A DNA stretch of 25,817 nucleotides, from assembly GCA_964451885.1 (NCBI GenBank), contig CAYVJW010000008.1:1-25817 (forward strand), given 5' to 3'. Both the position numbers and the translations under genes were made by a program. The notes beneath the pieces are model-generated. The model had not been told where the DNA came from. It searched no databases and saw nothing but the letters and a program-made list of their open reading frames with translations. Numbering within the stretch: position 1 is the first letter of the stretch; each line of letters opens with the position of its first letter. This document shows positions 1-7,823 of the stretch, one piece after another. Source of the DNA: CAYVJW01 sp964451885. GTDB taxonomy: Bacteria > Patescibacteriota > Gracilibacteria > UBA4473.

Positions 1-28
1 AAGTCCGGTTCTTAGAAGGCTGGAGCTC

Positions 29-62
29 AGCAATGGGCTCTGGCTATTCGGCCCTGCTTTTT
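29..62 (+). terminator. Probable intrinsic terminator of a gene off the left edge
   Basis: GGGC at 35-38 pairs with GCCC at 51-54, an outer AGC (29-31) pairs with GCT (56-58), and a run of five T follows at 58-62. It would end a plus-strand transcript entering from the left. Confidence 0.5.
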
Positions 63-92
63 ATTACTCGTTAACTTGTTTAAAAATAAAAA

Positions 93-150
93 GCGCGAAT
101 TTTTGCCACTTGAAACGTACAATAGTGAGTCTCAGAGGTGTAATTCGCGC
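93..150. repeat. Short foldback with 9-bp perfect arms
   Basis: GCGCGAATT at 93-101 is the exact inverse of 142-150. Pairing can continue inward, CACTT against AGGTG with a G-U pair. T runs lie just outside on either strand, so it could act as a bidirectional terminator or be the closing stem of a small RNA. No clear promoter was found. Confidence 0.5.
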
Positions 151-418
151 CTTTTCGCTACTCATGTTGAATATCAAAAACGAGAGGGTTTTGTATAATT
201 CATTTTTTTTACGAGTGCGTTTGATAGTCTGTTGACCATCAGGTTCACCTGCTTCCGAACATGTTTATTTATAGAATTTTGTAAATTATATAAATCAATA
301 CAGTTCTCTCCCTTTTTTTTTGTTTTTTTGTGGTTTTTTTGTTTTTTGTAGCAAAACTCTTGTCTTGCTCTCTCGTATAAATAAAAATTACAAGAATTTT
401 TATTCAGAGGCGGGAGGG

Positions 419-540
419 GAAGACAGGGGAAGGAAGTAGTTGAAAGTTTGTAAAGTAAAAAGTTTATAAAGTTACACGACGTTTTTAACTTTTAATTATA
501 TAAACTTTATAGCTTTCAACTAAACACTCCCCCTGTCTTT
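419..540. repeat. Long imperfect foldback (about 122 bp)
   Basis: Nested inverted arms: AAGACAGGGG (420-429) with 530-539, TAGTTGAAAG (437-446) with 513-522, AAGTTTATA (460-468) with 499-507, and AAAGTTA (468-474) with 486-492. Together they form one long interrupted stem with a small loop near 475-485. No coding frame is apparent. It may be a transcribed hairpin or a remnant of a MITE-like element. Confidence 0.65.
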
Positions 541-616
541 GGAAGTTTGGTGAGAAATTTTTAAAAGAACAGCACATTGTATCATAAAAATAATTAGAAA
601 TCAAGGAAAAAAAAAG

Positions 617-644
617 TTGACGGCATCGATTTATTCAGTAGAAA
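617..644 (+). promoter_or_regulatory. Promoter of the 669-1436 gene
   Basis: TTGACG at 617-622 is followed after 16 bp by TAGAAA (639-644). Transcription would start near 651, giving a leader of under 20 nt without a Shine-Dalgarno sequence. Confidence 0.45.
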
Positions 645-668
645 TAAGAAACTTAAATCACTTAAGTC

Positions 669-1436
669 ATGGAAAAACTACAAAACTGCCTTTATGCCTT
701 AACGTTAGCTGGAGGATTAGCTACTTCTGAAGCAATTGCCGAAGAGCACCCCTCTCAACAAGGAGAACATGATCCTGCACCGGCAGTCGAACAATTACCG
801 GAAAATACCAGCCGCATGATTAGCGCTGTAATTGCTCCAAAGTGTGCTGATAAAGAAAATGAAGCAGCAACACTTTATTGCCAATTAGAACTTGTTACAC
901 AAAGAAGTTTAGATTTAATGATAAGTTTGAATACAGTAAGTGAAATATTGATTGAAGATATTTCACGCACTTTACCTTCTACTCCTGGACTTGAAACGGA
1001 ATTTCATCAGTTTCAGAGTCGGCTTAAACAACTTAGAACTCGTATTGAGACATTTCAAAAAGAGTGTAATGGTACTAAGGTTAATGAGAGTCTGCGCTGT
1101 TTTGCTTTCGAGGCCTGGCCTTTTTATAAGGAAGCTGAAGTTAAAGATATAGACCGTAATGATGAGGACCAATGGACAGTAAATATGATGAAAATAATGT
1201 TGTTTAGAAATTCTACATTTTTTGGGGTACAAAAGTCTATTATAGACGATATAAAAGAATTACGGCGAGATTTACTAACGTTTTATGAGCAAAACAGGCT
1301 TCCAGTCGATGCAGTATGCCCAAAAACATTTCATGAATCTAAAACTTCCGAATGCAAGAGAAGATATGAAGGCATTAAAAGCGAACTTTCAAAGGAACCT
1401 AATATGAATCTCATTGGACAAGAGCGCTTTGATTGA
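669..1436 (+). CDS. Small exported protein of unknown function
   Basis: I do not recognise this 255-aa protein. The N-terminus looks like a signal peptide: a short start, a modest hydrophobic stretch (about residues 8-19), and a plausible signal peptidase I site after Ala-Ile-Ala near residue 24. The next part is Pro/Glu-rich, as in a linker outside the membrane. The remainder is mostly helical and charged, with several cysteines (for example in APKCADK, LYCQLE, KECNG, LRCFAF, AVCPK, SECKRR) that could form disulfides after export. The hydrophobic core is weak for a signal peptide, so export is likely but not certain. It has its own promoter just upstream and converges with ppdK. The leader lacks a Shine-Dalgarno sequence, and ATG 669 is the first start that gives the signal peptide. 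Confidence 0.6.
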   Translation: MEKLQNCLYALTLAGGLATSEAIAEEHPSQQGEHDPAPAVEQLPENTSRMISAVIAPKCADKENEAATLYCQLELVTQRSLDLMISLNTVSEILIEDISRTLPSTPGLETEFHQFQSRLKQLRTRIETFQKECNGTKVNESLRCFAFEAWPFYKEAEVKDIDRNDEDQWTVNMMKIMLFRNSTFFGVQKSIIDDIKELRRDLLTFYEQNRLPVDAVCPKTFHESKTSECKRRYEGIKSELSKEPNMNLIGQERFD

Positions 1437-1452
1437 ATATTAACCTAACGCA

Positions 1453-1578
1453 GGGTCAATGTTCCCACGTTGAACCTCTTGATTCAATCATCAAAGCAGT
1501 ACCAATGCAAATTATAAACCCTAAATCGTCTACTGCTTCAACTCCAGAAACATAAGGCTCAACGTAGAACATTGAACC
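1453..1578. repeat. Foldback between convergent genes
   Basis: A 24-bp arm at 1453-1476 is an imperfect inverse of 1556-1578. Each arm is also nearly self-palindromic (GGTTCAA against TTGAGCC). Inside, AAGCAGTA (1494-1501) pairs with TACTGCTT (1531-1538). It fills the gap between the 669-1436 gene and the end of ppdK and could terminate both transcripts, though no strong T run follows. Confidence 0.6.
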
Positions 1579-1619
1579 TGCACGAGTACTACATTCCGAC
1601 TTCCAAATTCCGAATTTGA

Positions 1620-4238
1620 TCAGTTCCCCACCTTCCTCAAATAACTCTGCGCCGCCGCCATCCGAGCTATCGGAACCCGAAAAGGAGAACACGAAACATA
1701 CTGGAAATCATGGTGAAAAAAATAATCCACTGAACTCGGTTCTCCTCCATGTTCTCCGCAAATACCGATTTTTATCTTTGGATTCGCATTTCGGCCTCTC
1801 TCCACAGCAATAGCAATCAACCTCCCCACGCCTTTCCGGTCCAAAACCTGAAACGGATCTACCTGCAAGTGCCCGTTTTTTACATAATCCGGAAAAAACT
1901 TCGCCGTATCGTCCCGGGAAACTCCGAAAGTCATCTGGGTCAAATCATTTGTCCCAAAAGAGAAAAAGTCGGCAATTTCTGCAATCTCATCAGCCACCAG
2001 GCAAGCGCGCGGCACCTCGATCATTGTTCCTATTTTGATATCAATGGAAATCTTTTGCTCCACAAAAACTTTTTGAACCGTTTCCTGAATCACGCTTTTT
2101 AAATACTTGAACTCAGACAACATCCCTATCAAAGGCACCATAATCTCTGGAAAAACTTTTACGCCATTTTTATGGGCTTCACATGCAGCCTCCACAATAG
2201 CCCTCGTCTGCATACGCGCAATTTCTGGGTAAGTCATCATTAACCGACAACCGCGATGTCCTAACATTGGATTTACCTCACTCAGATTCACCACCAGATC
2301 CTTTACGGCCTCAAAAGTCATCCCCATCTCCTCCGCCATGTGTTCCACATCACGATTCCTCTGTGGCAAAAATTCATGAAGAGGGGGATCTAGGAGACGG
2401 ATTGTCACCGGATACCCATCCATGGCCTCAAAAATCCCCTTAAAATCATCCCGCTGGAATGGAAGAAGCTTCGCCAAAGCCTTTTCTCTTTGATCAACAG
2501 ACTGTGAAAGAATCATCTCCCGCATAGCAAGAATCCGCTCATCATTAAAAAACATATGCTCAGTCCGACACAGGCCGATTCCTTTCGCCCCAAACTCCCG
2601 GCCCTTCAACGCATCATTAGGAGTATCAGCATTGGTCCGGACATACATAGATCCGTATTCATCAGTCCAAGAGAGAACTTCCAGAAAATCATCCGAAAGA
2701 TCAGGAGGATGAGTCTCGCACTCCCCCAGCCGCACCTCACCTATAGAACCGTCAAGCGTAATATAATCACCTTCTTTTACCACTACCTTCCCAACCGTAA
2801 ATTTCTTTGCCTTGGAATTCACCACAATATCCGTAGCCCCAGCCACACAGCAAGTCCCCATGCCGCGAGCTACCACCGCCGCATGAGAAGTCATCCCACC
2901 GCAGGAAGTCAAAATCCCCTTCGAAGCATGCATCCCATGAATATCTTCGGGAGAAGTCTCATGACGCACAAGAATGACGGTCTTTCCATGCTCCGCCCAT
3001 TCATGCGCAACATCAGCGTTAAAAACCACTTGTCCTACAGCTGCTCCAGGGGAAGCCGGAAGCCCTATAGCTATGACTTCCTTATCACAATTTTCATCAA
3101 TATGCGGATGTAACATCTGACAGAGAGATTCAGGTTCTATTCGAAGTAAAGCTTCTTTTTTGTTAATTAATTTTTCCTCCACCATATCCACTGCAATTTT
3201 AAGTGCCGCAGGAGCCGATCGTTTCCCATTTCGAGTTTGAAGTAGAAAAAGAACACCATCTTCAATAGTAAATTCCAAATCCTGCATATCCCGAAAATGA
3301 GACTCCAGAACTTTAGCCGTCTTGATAAATTGGGAATAAAGATCAGGAAATTCTTTTTTTAGCTTGGAAATGTCTTCCGGAGTCCGAATCCCCGCCACCA
3401 CATCCTCCCCCTGAGCATTAACCAGAAATTCGCCAAATAACTTCTTTTCCCCCGTACTGGGATTCCGGGTAAAAGCCACCCCCGTACCGGAAGTTTTCCC
3501 CAAATTCCCAAAAACCATCGCCTGGACATTTACCGCTGTCCCTAAATCATCAAAAATTCTATGAATCCGCCGGTAAGTAATAGCCCGAGGGATAAGCCAA
3601 GAGTCAAATACAGCCCGAATAGCCCGTTCCAACTGCCGAAAGGGATCCTGCGGAAAACTAGCCCCCCTCTCGGATTCAATCATTTTTTTATAGCGCTTAA
3701 TCACTTCTTTCCAGTCTTTACCGTCCAGCTCGGTATCTTCCGTTTTTTTAGATAATTTCTTAATTTTATTAATAATCGACTCAAAATTATGATGCTCTAT
3801 TCCCATCACAACATTCCCGAACATCTGGATAAAACGCCGGTAAGAATCATAAGCAAAAGCTTCATTATTAGTCTTTTTCGCCAGGGCTTCCACTGTCTCA
3901 TCATTCAGCCCAAGATTAAGTATCGTATCCATCATCCCCGGCATAGAAATAGCCGCCCCGGACCGCACGGAAACGAGTAGGGGATTTGTATGCGAACCAA
4001 ACTTCTTCCCGGTTTGTTTTTCCAGTTTTTTTATGCTCTCGAGAACCGATTTCCACAATCCCTCAGGAAACTTTTTATTCTTCTCCAGAAATGCACGGCA
4101 GGCCTCCGTACTAATTGTAAATCCCGGAGGTACCGGAATCTTCAAAGCCGTCATCTTAGCCAAATTCGCTCCTTTTCCCCCAAGAAGATCCTTGGAAAAG
4201 CCGGTATTTTCATCAAAACTGAAGACGAGTTTTTTCAT
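1620..4238 (-). CDS. ppdK: Pyruvate, phosphate dikinase
   Basis: Catalyses reversible interconversion of pyruvate + ATP + Pi with PEP + AMP + PPi (EC 2.7.9.1). It is a cytosolic enzyme used in PPi-linked glycolysis or in gluconeogenesis. At 872 aa it matches the usual bacterial length of about 875. The N-terminal ATP-grasp part begins with the conserved KGANLAKM and PVPPGFTIST motifs (residues 22-43). The swivelling phosphohistidine domain carries GGMTSHAAVVARG with catalytic His452 and the regulatory-type Thr450 two residues before it. The C-terminal PEP-binding barrel has GTNDLTQMTFG and the catalytic Cys827 in IGICGEHGG. All key residues are present, so it should be active. The ATG follows a TATACT -10 element and has no Shine-Dalgarno sequence. 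It is divergent from the 4361 gene and monocistronic. Confidence 0.97.
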   Translation of the reverse strand: MKKLVFSFDENTGFSKDLLGGKGANLAKMTALKIPVPPGFTISTEACRAFLEKNKKFPEGLWKSVLESIKKLEKQTGKKFGSHTNPLLVSVRSGAAISMPGMMDTILNLGLNDETVEALAKKTNNEAFAYDSYRRFIQMFGNVVMGIEHHNFESIINKIKKLSKKTEDTELDGKDWKEVIKRYKKMIESERGASFPQDPFRQLERAIRAVFDSWLIPRAITYRRIHRIFDDLGTAVNVQAMVFGNLGKTSGTGVAFTRNPSTGEKKLFGEFLVNAQGEDVVAGIRTPEDISKLKKEFPDLYSQFIKTAKVLESHFRDMQDLEFTIEDGVLFLLQTRNGKRSAPAALKIAVDMVEEKLINKKEALLRIEPESLCQMLHPHIDENCDKEVIAIGLPASPGAAVGQVVFNADVAHEWAEHGKTVILVRHETSPEDIHGMHASKGILTSCGGMTSHAAVVARGMGTCCVAGATDIVVNSKAKKFTVGKVVVKEGDYITLDGSIGEVRLGECETHPPDLSDDFLEVLSWTDEYGSMYVRTNADTPNDALKGREFGAKGIGLCRTEHMFFNDERILAMREMILSQSVDQREKALAKLLPFQRDDFKGIFEAMDGYPVTIRLLDPPLHEFLPQRNRDVEHMAEEMGMTFEAVKDLVVNLSEVNPMLGHRGCRLMMTYPEIARMQTRAIVEAACEAHKNGVKVFPEIMVPLIGMLSEFKYLKSVIQETVQKVFVEQKISIDIKIGTMIEVPRACLVADEIAEIADFFSFGTNDLTQMTFGVSRDDTAKFFPDYVKNGHLQVDPFQVLDRKGVGRLIAIAVERGRNANPKIKIGICGEHGGEPSSVDYFFHHDFQYVSCSPFRVPIARMAAAQSYLRKVGN

Positions 4239-4256
4239 GATGTTTCGGTGATTTAT

Positions 4257-4285
4257 AGTATAATAATTTTATTTTGGAAAAACAC
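4257..4285 (-). promoter_or_regulatory. Promoter of ppdK
   Basis: On the minus strand, TATACT (4262-4257) lies about 20 bp before the ppdK start. The -35 position near 4280-4285 is poor, so only the -10 element is convincing. Confidence 0.4.
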
Positions 4286-4290
4286 AAAAC

Positions 4291-4319
4291 TTGACAAATA
4301 ACTACAAATGATGTATACA
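4291..4319 (+). promoter_or_regulatory. Strong promoter of the 4361-5029 gene
   Basis: TTGACA (4291-4296), a 17-bp spacer, then TATACA (4314-4319): near-consensus for the main sigma factor. The predicted leader is about 35 nt and contains no Shine-Dalgarno sequence. Confidence 0.75.
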
Positions 4320-4360
4320 TAGAAAACCATAAACAATAATTAATTATTTTTTCTGACAAA

Positions 4361-5029
4361 ATGACTTTATCTACAATCGATTCCATAACAATTCCTCCAC
4401 TTAACTGTGCAGAAATAAAAAACTGTAATAAACCGAATTGTCCGGCCAATACTAGTGATAAAGCCTGCTTTTTAATAGAAAATGTTCAATGTGAAACGAA
4501 AAGGAATTTAGGAACATGTATAGGTTGTCCGGTATTCGAGAAAGCCCAAAATGAATATGGAGAATTAGCTGTTTTGAGTGCCATAACCAATGAAAGAACC
4601 AGTCCTTTTTCATTACAGGAAAGAGTAAGTGAAAACAACCCTACCGTTTTCATTATTGAAGACAATAGAATGTCTGGCTTTCTTCAACAAAAGAAACTGG
4701 AAAAAAAGGGTATGAATGTAGTGCTAGCAAAAAATTACGAAGAAGTTCAAGCACAAATAGATCAAACTCCATTCTGTTTTGTCATTTTAGACGGACAATT
4801 CCCAAACTCACCAGAGGAAATCCGAACACCACCACTGGGAATAATAATAATGTTGCGATTAATTCAAGACGGATTCCCAGTCGAACGGATAATTTGTAGC
4901 AGCAAAGATAAAAATGTTGTGGCAATAGCCAATGAGCTTGGCATTACCTGCAAAGAAAAAAACAACGATGCCCCGAGCGAAGTGTTGCTACGTGCTAAAG
5001 AAGGATGTAAGAGGCCTGGCAGAAAATAA
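4361..5029 (+). CDS. Cys-rich (two-CW-like) domain fused to a response-regulator receiver domain
   Basis: This 222-aa protein has two parts. Residues 16-60 contain seven cysteines (16, 22, 27, 36, 44, 53, 56) ending in a CxxC followed by PVF. The spacing resembles the two-CW type of cysteine-rich sensor domain, which may bind metal or a cluster. Residues about 95-200 look like a CheY-type receiver: a TVFIIEDN first strand with acidic Glu100/Asp101, a candidate phospho-acceptor Asp144 in VILDGQ, Ser180/181 at the switch position, and a Lys near 198-200. No DNA-binding or output domain follows, and no histidine kinase is encoded in the window. A plausible role is redox- or metal-dependent signalling through a receiver module; this is inference. 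The gene has its own strong promoter. Confidence 0.6.
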   Translation: MTLSTIDSITIPPLNCAEIKNCNKPNCPANTSDKACFLIENVQCETKRNLGTCIGCPVFEKAQNEYGELAVLSAITNERTSPFSLQERVSENNPTVFIIEDNRMSGFLQQKKLEKKGMNVVLAKNYEEVQAQIDQTPFCFVILDGQFPNSPEEIRTPPLGIIIMLRLIQDGFPVERIICSSKDKNVVAIANELGITCKEKNNDAPSEVLLRAKEGCKRPGRK

Positions 5030-5156
5030 GTTCAAGTTTAATAAGATTTTTTTTCATGTACGAGGAGGGAAAGCTAAGTCATATTGTAATATGGCGAAGT
5101 TTTTCTGACGAAGTACATGGAGAAAAAGATATTAAAATGGGTAAGTTATTTTCTGC
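5019..5156. repeat. Long imperfect foldback (138 bp) between convergent genes
   Basis: GCAGAAAATAA (5019-5029) is an exact inverse of TTATTTTCTGC (5146-5156). Further in, a T-rich tract with CATGTAC near 5055-5062 pairs with GTACATGGAGAAAAA near 5113-5127. The tip has a small palindrome, CATATT-GT-AATATG. The left arm overlaps the last codons of the receiver gene. It may serve as a bidirectional transcription stop or be a MITE-like remnant. Confidence 0.65.
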
Positions 5157-5181
5157 TAAGTCCCTAACGAAGAAGGATTAA

Positions 5182-5202
5182 TCATTATTCATTACTCACT
5201 CA
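5182..5202 (+). repeat. Degenerate heptamer repeat (3 units)
   Basis: Three 7-bp units, TCATTAT, TCATTAC and TCACTCA, overlap the 3' end of the glycosylase gene. They belong to the period-7 tract type also seen at 9033, 9100, 14435, 23863 and 25076. Confidence 0.45.
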
Positions 5203-5686
5203 GAAACCTCCACATCTTATCCACTCCCACCTTAATCCCAATCCGCGGCGCAACCTCAAACCTCGGCCGATAATTACTATCCCTCACAAAAAAATCCTCA
5301 CTTCCACAAATATCAATGCCATTATGAGTCTTCGTGATCCCAAGCCCTTTACAAAGCTTCCCCGGACCATCTAAATACTTATCATTAGTCCTCACGCCTC
5401 GTATAAGCACCGCCGCCGGAAACCCTTTACGCTCCGTCACAAAATTAAGGCAAAAATACATCCCATAGATCAAATACACATACGCATGCCCCGCAGGGCC
5501 AAACATCACCTTCGTCCGAGGCGTCAACCCACGAGCAGCATGGCAGGCCGGATCATTCTCACCGATATAAGCCTCCGTTTCCGTAATAATCCCGGATTGC
5601 CCGTTGAAAACAAGGTTTTTTCCAAGTAATTTCTGAGCCACTGTTAAAGTCGGGCGGTTAAAAAAAGATCGAGGGAGTTTTTGCAT
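5192..5686 (-). CDS. mpg: 3-methyladenine DNA glycosylase, AAG/MPG family
   Basis: Removes alkylated purines such as 3-methyladenine and hypoxanthine from DNA, starting base-excision repair. At 164 aa it is somewhat shorter than the usual bacterial family length of about 190-200. The catalytic core is present: ETEAY with the general base Glu38, Tyr40 and His49 at the spacing of human AAG Glu125/Tyr127/His136. The second active-site segment, YVYLIYGMYFCLN (residues 69-81), and the later DGPGKLCKGLGI segment are also there. The C-terminus ends soon after the conserved PRIGI-type motif. The gene starts 19 bp after the stop of the 5706-6425 gene on the same strand, so the two are probably co-transcribed. 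No Shine-Dalgarno sequence precedes the ATG. Confidence 0.93.
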   Translation of the reverse strand: MQKLPRSFFNRPTLTVAQKLLGKNLVFNGQSGIITETEAYIGENDPACHAARGLTPRTKVMFGPAGHAYVYLIYGMYFCLNFVTERKGFPAAVLIRGVRTNDKYLDGPGKLCKGLGITKTHNGIDICGSEDFFVRDSNYRPRFEVAPRIGIKVGVDKMWRFLSE

Positions 5687-5705
5687 GTTGGAATTTTATA
5701 TTATT

Positions 5706-6425
5706 TTAAGCCGCAGCCGAAAATATCCTGCTCATAAATTCACCTGCAGTATTTAATGCACGTCTAGTACGCAGCATTTCTCTCCATGCCTTCCCAATAG
5801 CCACCACAATCTTTTCAAACTCGTCATCATCAAAATCTGCAAATTCCTGAAATTCCTTCAAATCTTGCATAATTATAGCAATACTGGTGTAATTAACTCT
5901 AACCGTACACTCTAAAAATTTCTTTTTTATCTCAGGTTCCATGCACTTTACAGCCACATAGTGAGGAAGCTGAACAATAGTCTGATAATAACGAATTCCC
6001 ATATTTGGAGCTTCCAGAGAAGCATAATCTATAATATCCAAACCGGGATAAGCCTCCTCCCATGAAGTACCATATGGTTTTGCCCCATGTGGAACTTGTA
6101 CATTATTTCTTCGTTCCCTAAAAGGCAGTTTTTTTCCGGAAACTTTTTCAATAGTCTCTAACAATATTTGAAATTCACCGTCAGAAAAACCAGATTTCGG
6201 TTTAAACTCCTTCAATTGCTGTAAGACATAAGAATTTCCCCAATCATGCTTATCATCAAATGCATACATGCCTTTTACTACAAACTCACTTTTAAGCTCA
6301 GGATTCATTAAAGCCGTCTTCATTTCAAGCGGAAGCAGAGCCATTACATGATAAAAATGAATGCCGGTATCCGGACTATTCAAAGTAAAATAATCCAAAT
6401 CATCTAAACCTGGATAACAATCCAT
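5706..6425 (-). CDS. Unknown protein built of two tandem copies of an ~90-residue domain
   Basis: No known family is recognised. The 239-aa protein contains an internal duplication: residues about 4-95 and 126-213 align with each other. Both copies start YPGLD and continue with (L/I)DY, a (T/N)GI(H/R)(F/Y)Y block, a leucine/proline stretch, P-E-(L/I)-K, a QxLKEF motif, and a closing acidic 'D(G/D)EF' helix. Between them is a basic linker with ERRNNVQVPHGAK. It looks cytosolic, with no signal peptide or membrane span. It is the first gene of a likely operon with the DNA glycosylase, which hints at, but does not establish, a link to DNA damage. An AGAAGG lies upstream of the ATG, one of the few Shine-Dalgarno-like matches here, and may be chance. 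Confidence 0.6.
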   Translation of the reverse strand: MDCYPGLDDLDYFTLNSPDTGIHFYHVMALLPLEMKTALMNPELKSEFVVKGMYAFDDKHDWGNSYVLQQLKEFKPKSGFSDGEFQILLETIEKVSGKKLPFRERRNNVQVPHGAKPYGTSWEEAYPGLDIIDYASLEAPNMGIRYYQTIVQLPHYVAVKCMEPEIKKKFLECTVRVNYTSIAIIMQDLKEFQEFADFDDDEFEKIVVAIGKAWREMLRTRRALNTAGEFMSRIFSAAA

Positions 6426-6484
6426 CCATAACCTTCTACAAGAATAGACATTTTTTGAAAAATTAAGAAACGTTGTGAGTTTTG

Positions 6485-6511
6485 TTTATATAAAAAATAA
6501 AAAAAAGTCAA
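6485..6511 (-). promoter_or_regulatory. Possible promoter of the duplicated-domain/mpg operon
   Basis: Minus-strand TTGACT (6511-6506) is followed after a short 15-bp spacer by TATAAA (6490-6485). It lies back to back with the asparaginase promoter. Confidence 0.4.
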
Positions 6512-6518
6512 GATCTCA

Positions 6519-6547
6519 TTGACAAAAATATAAATAAATTTTAAAAA
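6519..6547 (+). promoter_or_regulatory. Possible promoter of the asparaginase gene
   Basis: TTGACA (6519-6524) is a perfect -35 element. The best -10 match at 17 bp is only TAAAAA (6542-6547), in a generally A-rich stretch. Confidence 0.4.
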
Positions 6548-6573
6548 AAATAGATTTTAAAAATCATGCCAGC

Positions 6574-7779
6574 ATGTCAGAAAAACATATCGACGACCAA
6601 CCCCGTGCCGAAGACACTTACGAAGAATTAAAAGCAAAGGTTGCTCCTCTCGTGGATGAATTTCTTCAAAAAGTAGAATTACTAGACCCTTCAAAAATTA
6701 ATATCATCGTCCTCGGTATGGGAGGCACCTTTCAATGCCCCGATACTGATGAAGGGAGAGCTCCAAGTAGTGGAAAACTACAAGAAATATTCAACCAATT
6801 AAACATCAGCACCAGGCCAAATGTCGAACTCAAATTATTAGAATTAATGAGCCTTGATTCTTCGGAATTAACCGTAGACCATTGGCGGGTTTTGGCAGAA
6901 TCGATTATTCCAATTATTGCTAAGCTACGGGAAAAAGGATATAAAAAGAGCGGTTTTATCATCACTCATGGAACAGACACTATGGATCAGGGAGCCTCAA
7001 CTATTTCTTTTATGCTGGGGAGGGGATTAAAAGTCCCCATAATTCTCACAGGTTCACAAGAACCAGCCTTAAAAAGCGGAAGCGATGGCCCGATTAATAT
7101 TGAAAGAGCTGTATGGACAATTGAACTGGCAATCCAACAGAATATTGCAGAAGTTATGGTACTCTGCGGAGAAACTGCTGTACGTGGAACAAGAGCCATA
7201 AAAATAAGCGACATTAGACCAAACGCCTATGCCTCATTTGATGGAAAAGCACTGTTGGATTTTACGCAAACCGCCGATCCGAGAAAACTAAAATTTCCGG
7301 ATTTTGCTCTTAAACCAAATATGAGAACTCCTTTTCTTCCATTTACAAATTTATCGAGATATCTGGGAGTTGCGGAAATGTCGATGAAAGGAATTTCTCC
7401 TGATATCTTTAAGACACTTATTCGTGCCAGCGCAGCCAGTATTGTACAATTACTCGGTAGCGCTACAGCGCCTGATGTTTTGGTAAATGAACTAGTTAAG
7501 AGCAATAGGGCAGGGAAACTTTTAGTTTTACGTTCGCCTTTCCCTGATGCTGAAACAGCAATAGGAACATATGCTGCGGGGAGTGCATTGGCGAAGGAAA
7601 ATTTGCCCTATATAAACGGATCTATTCCTACCATTCAGACAAAAACACTTTATATTATGAGAGAACAAGGTATAAAACCGATAAAATCAGAAAAAAAAGG
7701 TGTAGGTTTAGTTTTCAGGCCGGAAGACCAGTCATCTATTATTAGGAGGTTAGTACAGAGTGTGGTGGGGGAGTGGTAG
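6574..7779 (+). CDS. L-asparaginase / glutaminase family amidohydrolase
   Basis: Hydrolyses asparagine (or a related amide) to aspartate and ammonia. Family hallmarks are clear: the first catalytic Thr52 in MGGTFQ, the THGTDTM motif with Thr134 and Asp135, a conserved TGSQEP segment (residues 159-164), and the active-site Lys210 in RGTRAIK. No signal peptide is present, so it should be cytoplasmic. At 401 aa it is longer than typical 330-aa enzymes, with about 40 extra N-terminal residues. It is not obviously an archaeal GatD, although that subfamily shares the same fold and amide chemistry. The stop codon sits in the loop of a GC-rich hairpin (7762-7799), and the unknown 7824 gene follows closely, so read-through into it is likely. 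Confidence 0.88.
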   Translation: MSEKHIDDQPRAEDTYEELKAKVAPLVDEFLQKVELLDPSKINIIVLGMGGTFQCPDTDEGRAPSSGKLQEIFNQLNISTRPNVELKLLELMSLDSSELTVDHWRVLAESIIPIIAKLREKGYKKSGFIITHGTDTMDQGASTISFMLGRGLKVPIILTGSQEPALKSGSDGPINIERAVWTIELAIQQNIAEVMVLCGETAVRGTRAIKISDIRPNAYASFDGKALLDFTQTADPRKLKFPDFALKPNMRTPFLPFTNLSRYLGVAEMSMKGISPDIFKTLIRASAASIVQLLGSATAPDVLVNELVKSNRAGKLLVLRSPFPDAETAIGTYAAGSALAKENLPYINGSIPTIQTKTLYIMREQGIKPIKSEKKGVGLVFRPEDQSSIIRRLVQSVVGEW

Positions 7780-7799
7780 TGTGCAAGTCCCCCGCCCAC
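7762..7799 (+). other. GC-rich hairpin over the asparaginase stop codon
   Basis: GTGGTGGGGGA (7762-7772) pairs with TCCCCCGCCCAC (7788-7799). The loop contains the TAG stop at 7777-7779. No T run follows, so it is not a standard intrinsic terminator. It could stabilise the mRNA 3' end or set the level of the downstream gene. Confidence 0.6.
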
Positions 7800-7823
7800 G
7801 GGAGACTATATCAATTTAAAGAT

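Larger units (their letters stand above)
1..668. other. Gene-free left edge
   Basis: No convincing gene lies here. It holds a terminator-like hairpin (29-62), a short foldback (93-150), a T-rich low-complexity tract (about 310-350), a longer foldback (419-540) and a promoter (617-644) for the next gene. One frame stays open from base 2 to about 234, but it runs through the terminator and the foldback and resembles no protein I know. A gene ending off the left edge is possible: TAG at 13-15 in frame 1 would precede the hairpin. Confidence 0.6.

Noticed and set aside
2..234. Open frame without stops at the left edge
   Set aside because: It crosses a terminator-like hairpin and the 93-150 foldback, has a composition unlike the real genes, and resembles no known protein.
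310..350. T-rich tract as a terminator
   Set aside because: No stable stem precedes it; treated as low-complexity sequence.
1456..1692. 78-codon minus-strand frame near the ppdK end
   Set aside because: It overlaps the ppdK C-terminus in another frame and runs through the 1453-1578 foldback; no homology is recognisable.
2556..3113. 185-codon frame on the plus strand
   Set aside because: Antisense to ppdK with low-complexity, Arg/Ser/His-rich content, an artefact of the ppdK codon bias.
7773..7823. GTG start for the 7824 gene
   Set aside because: The extension overlaps the asparaginase stop and is encoded by a hairpin arm; the ATG at 7824 gives a more normal N-terminus.
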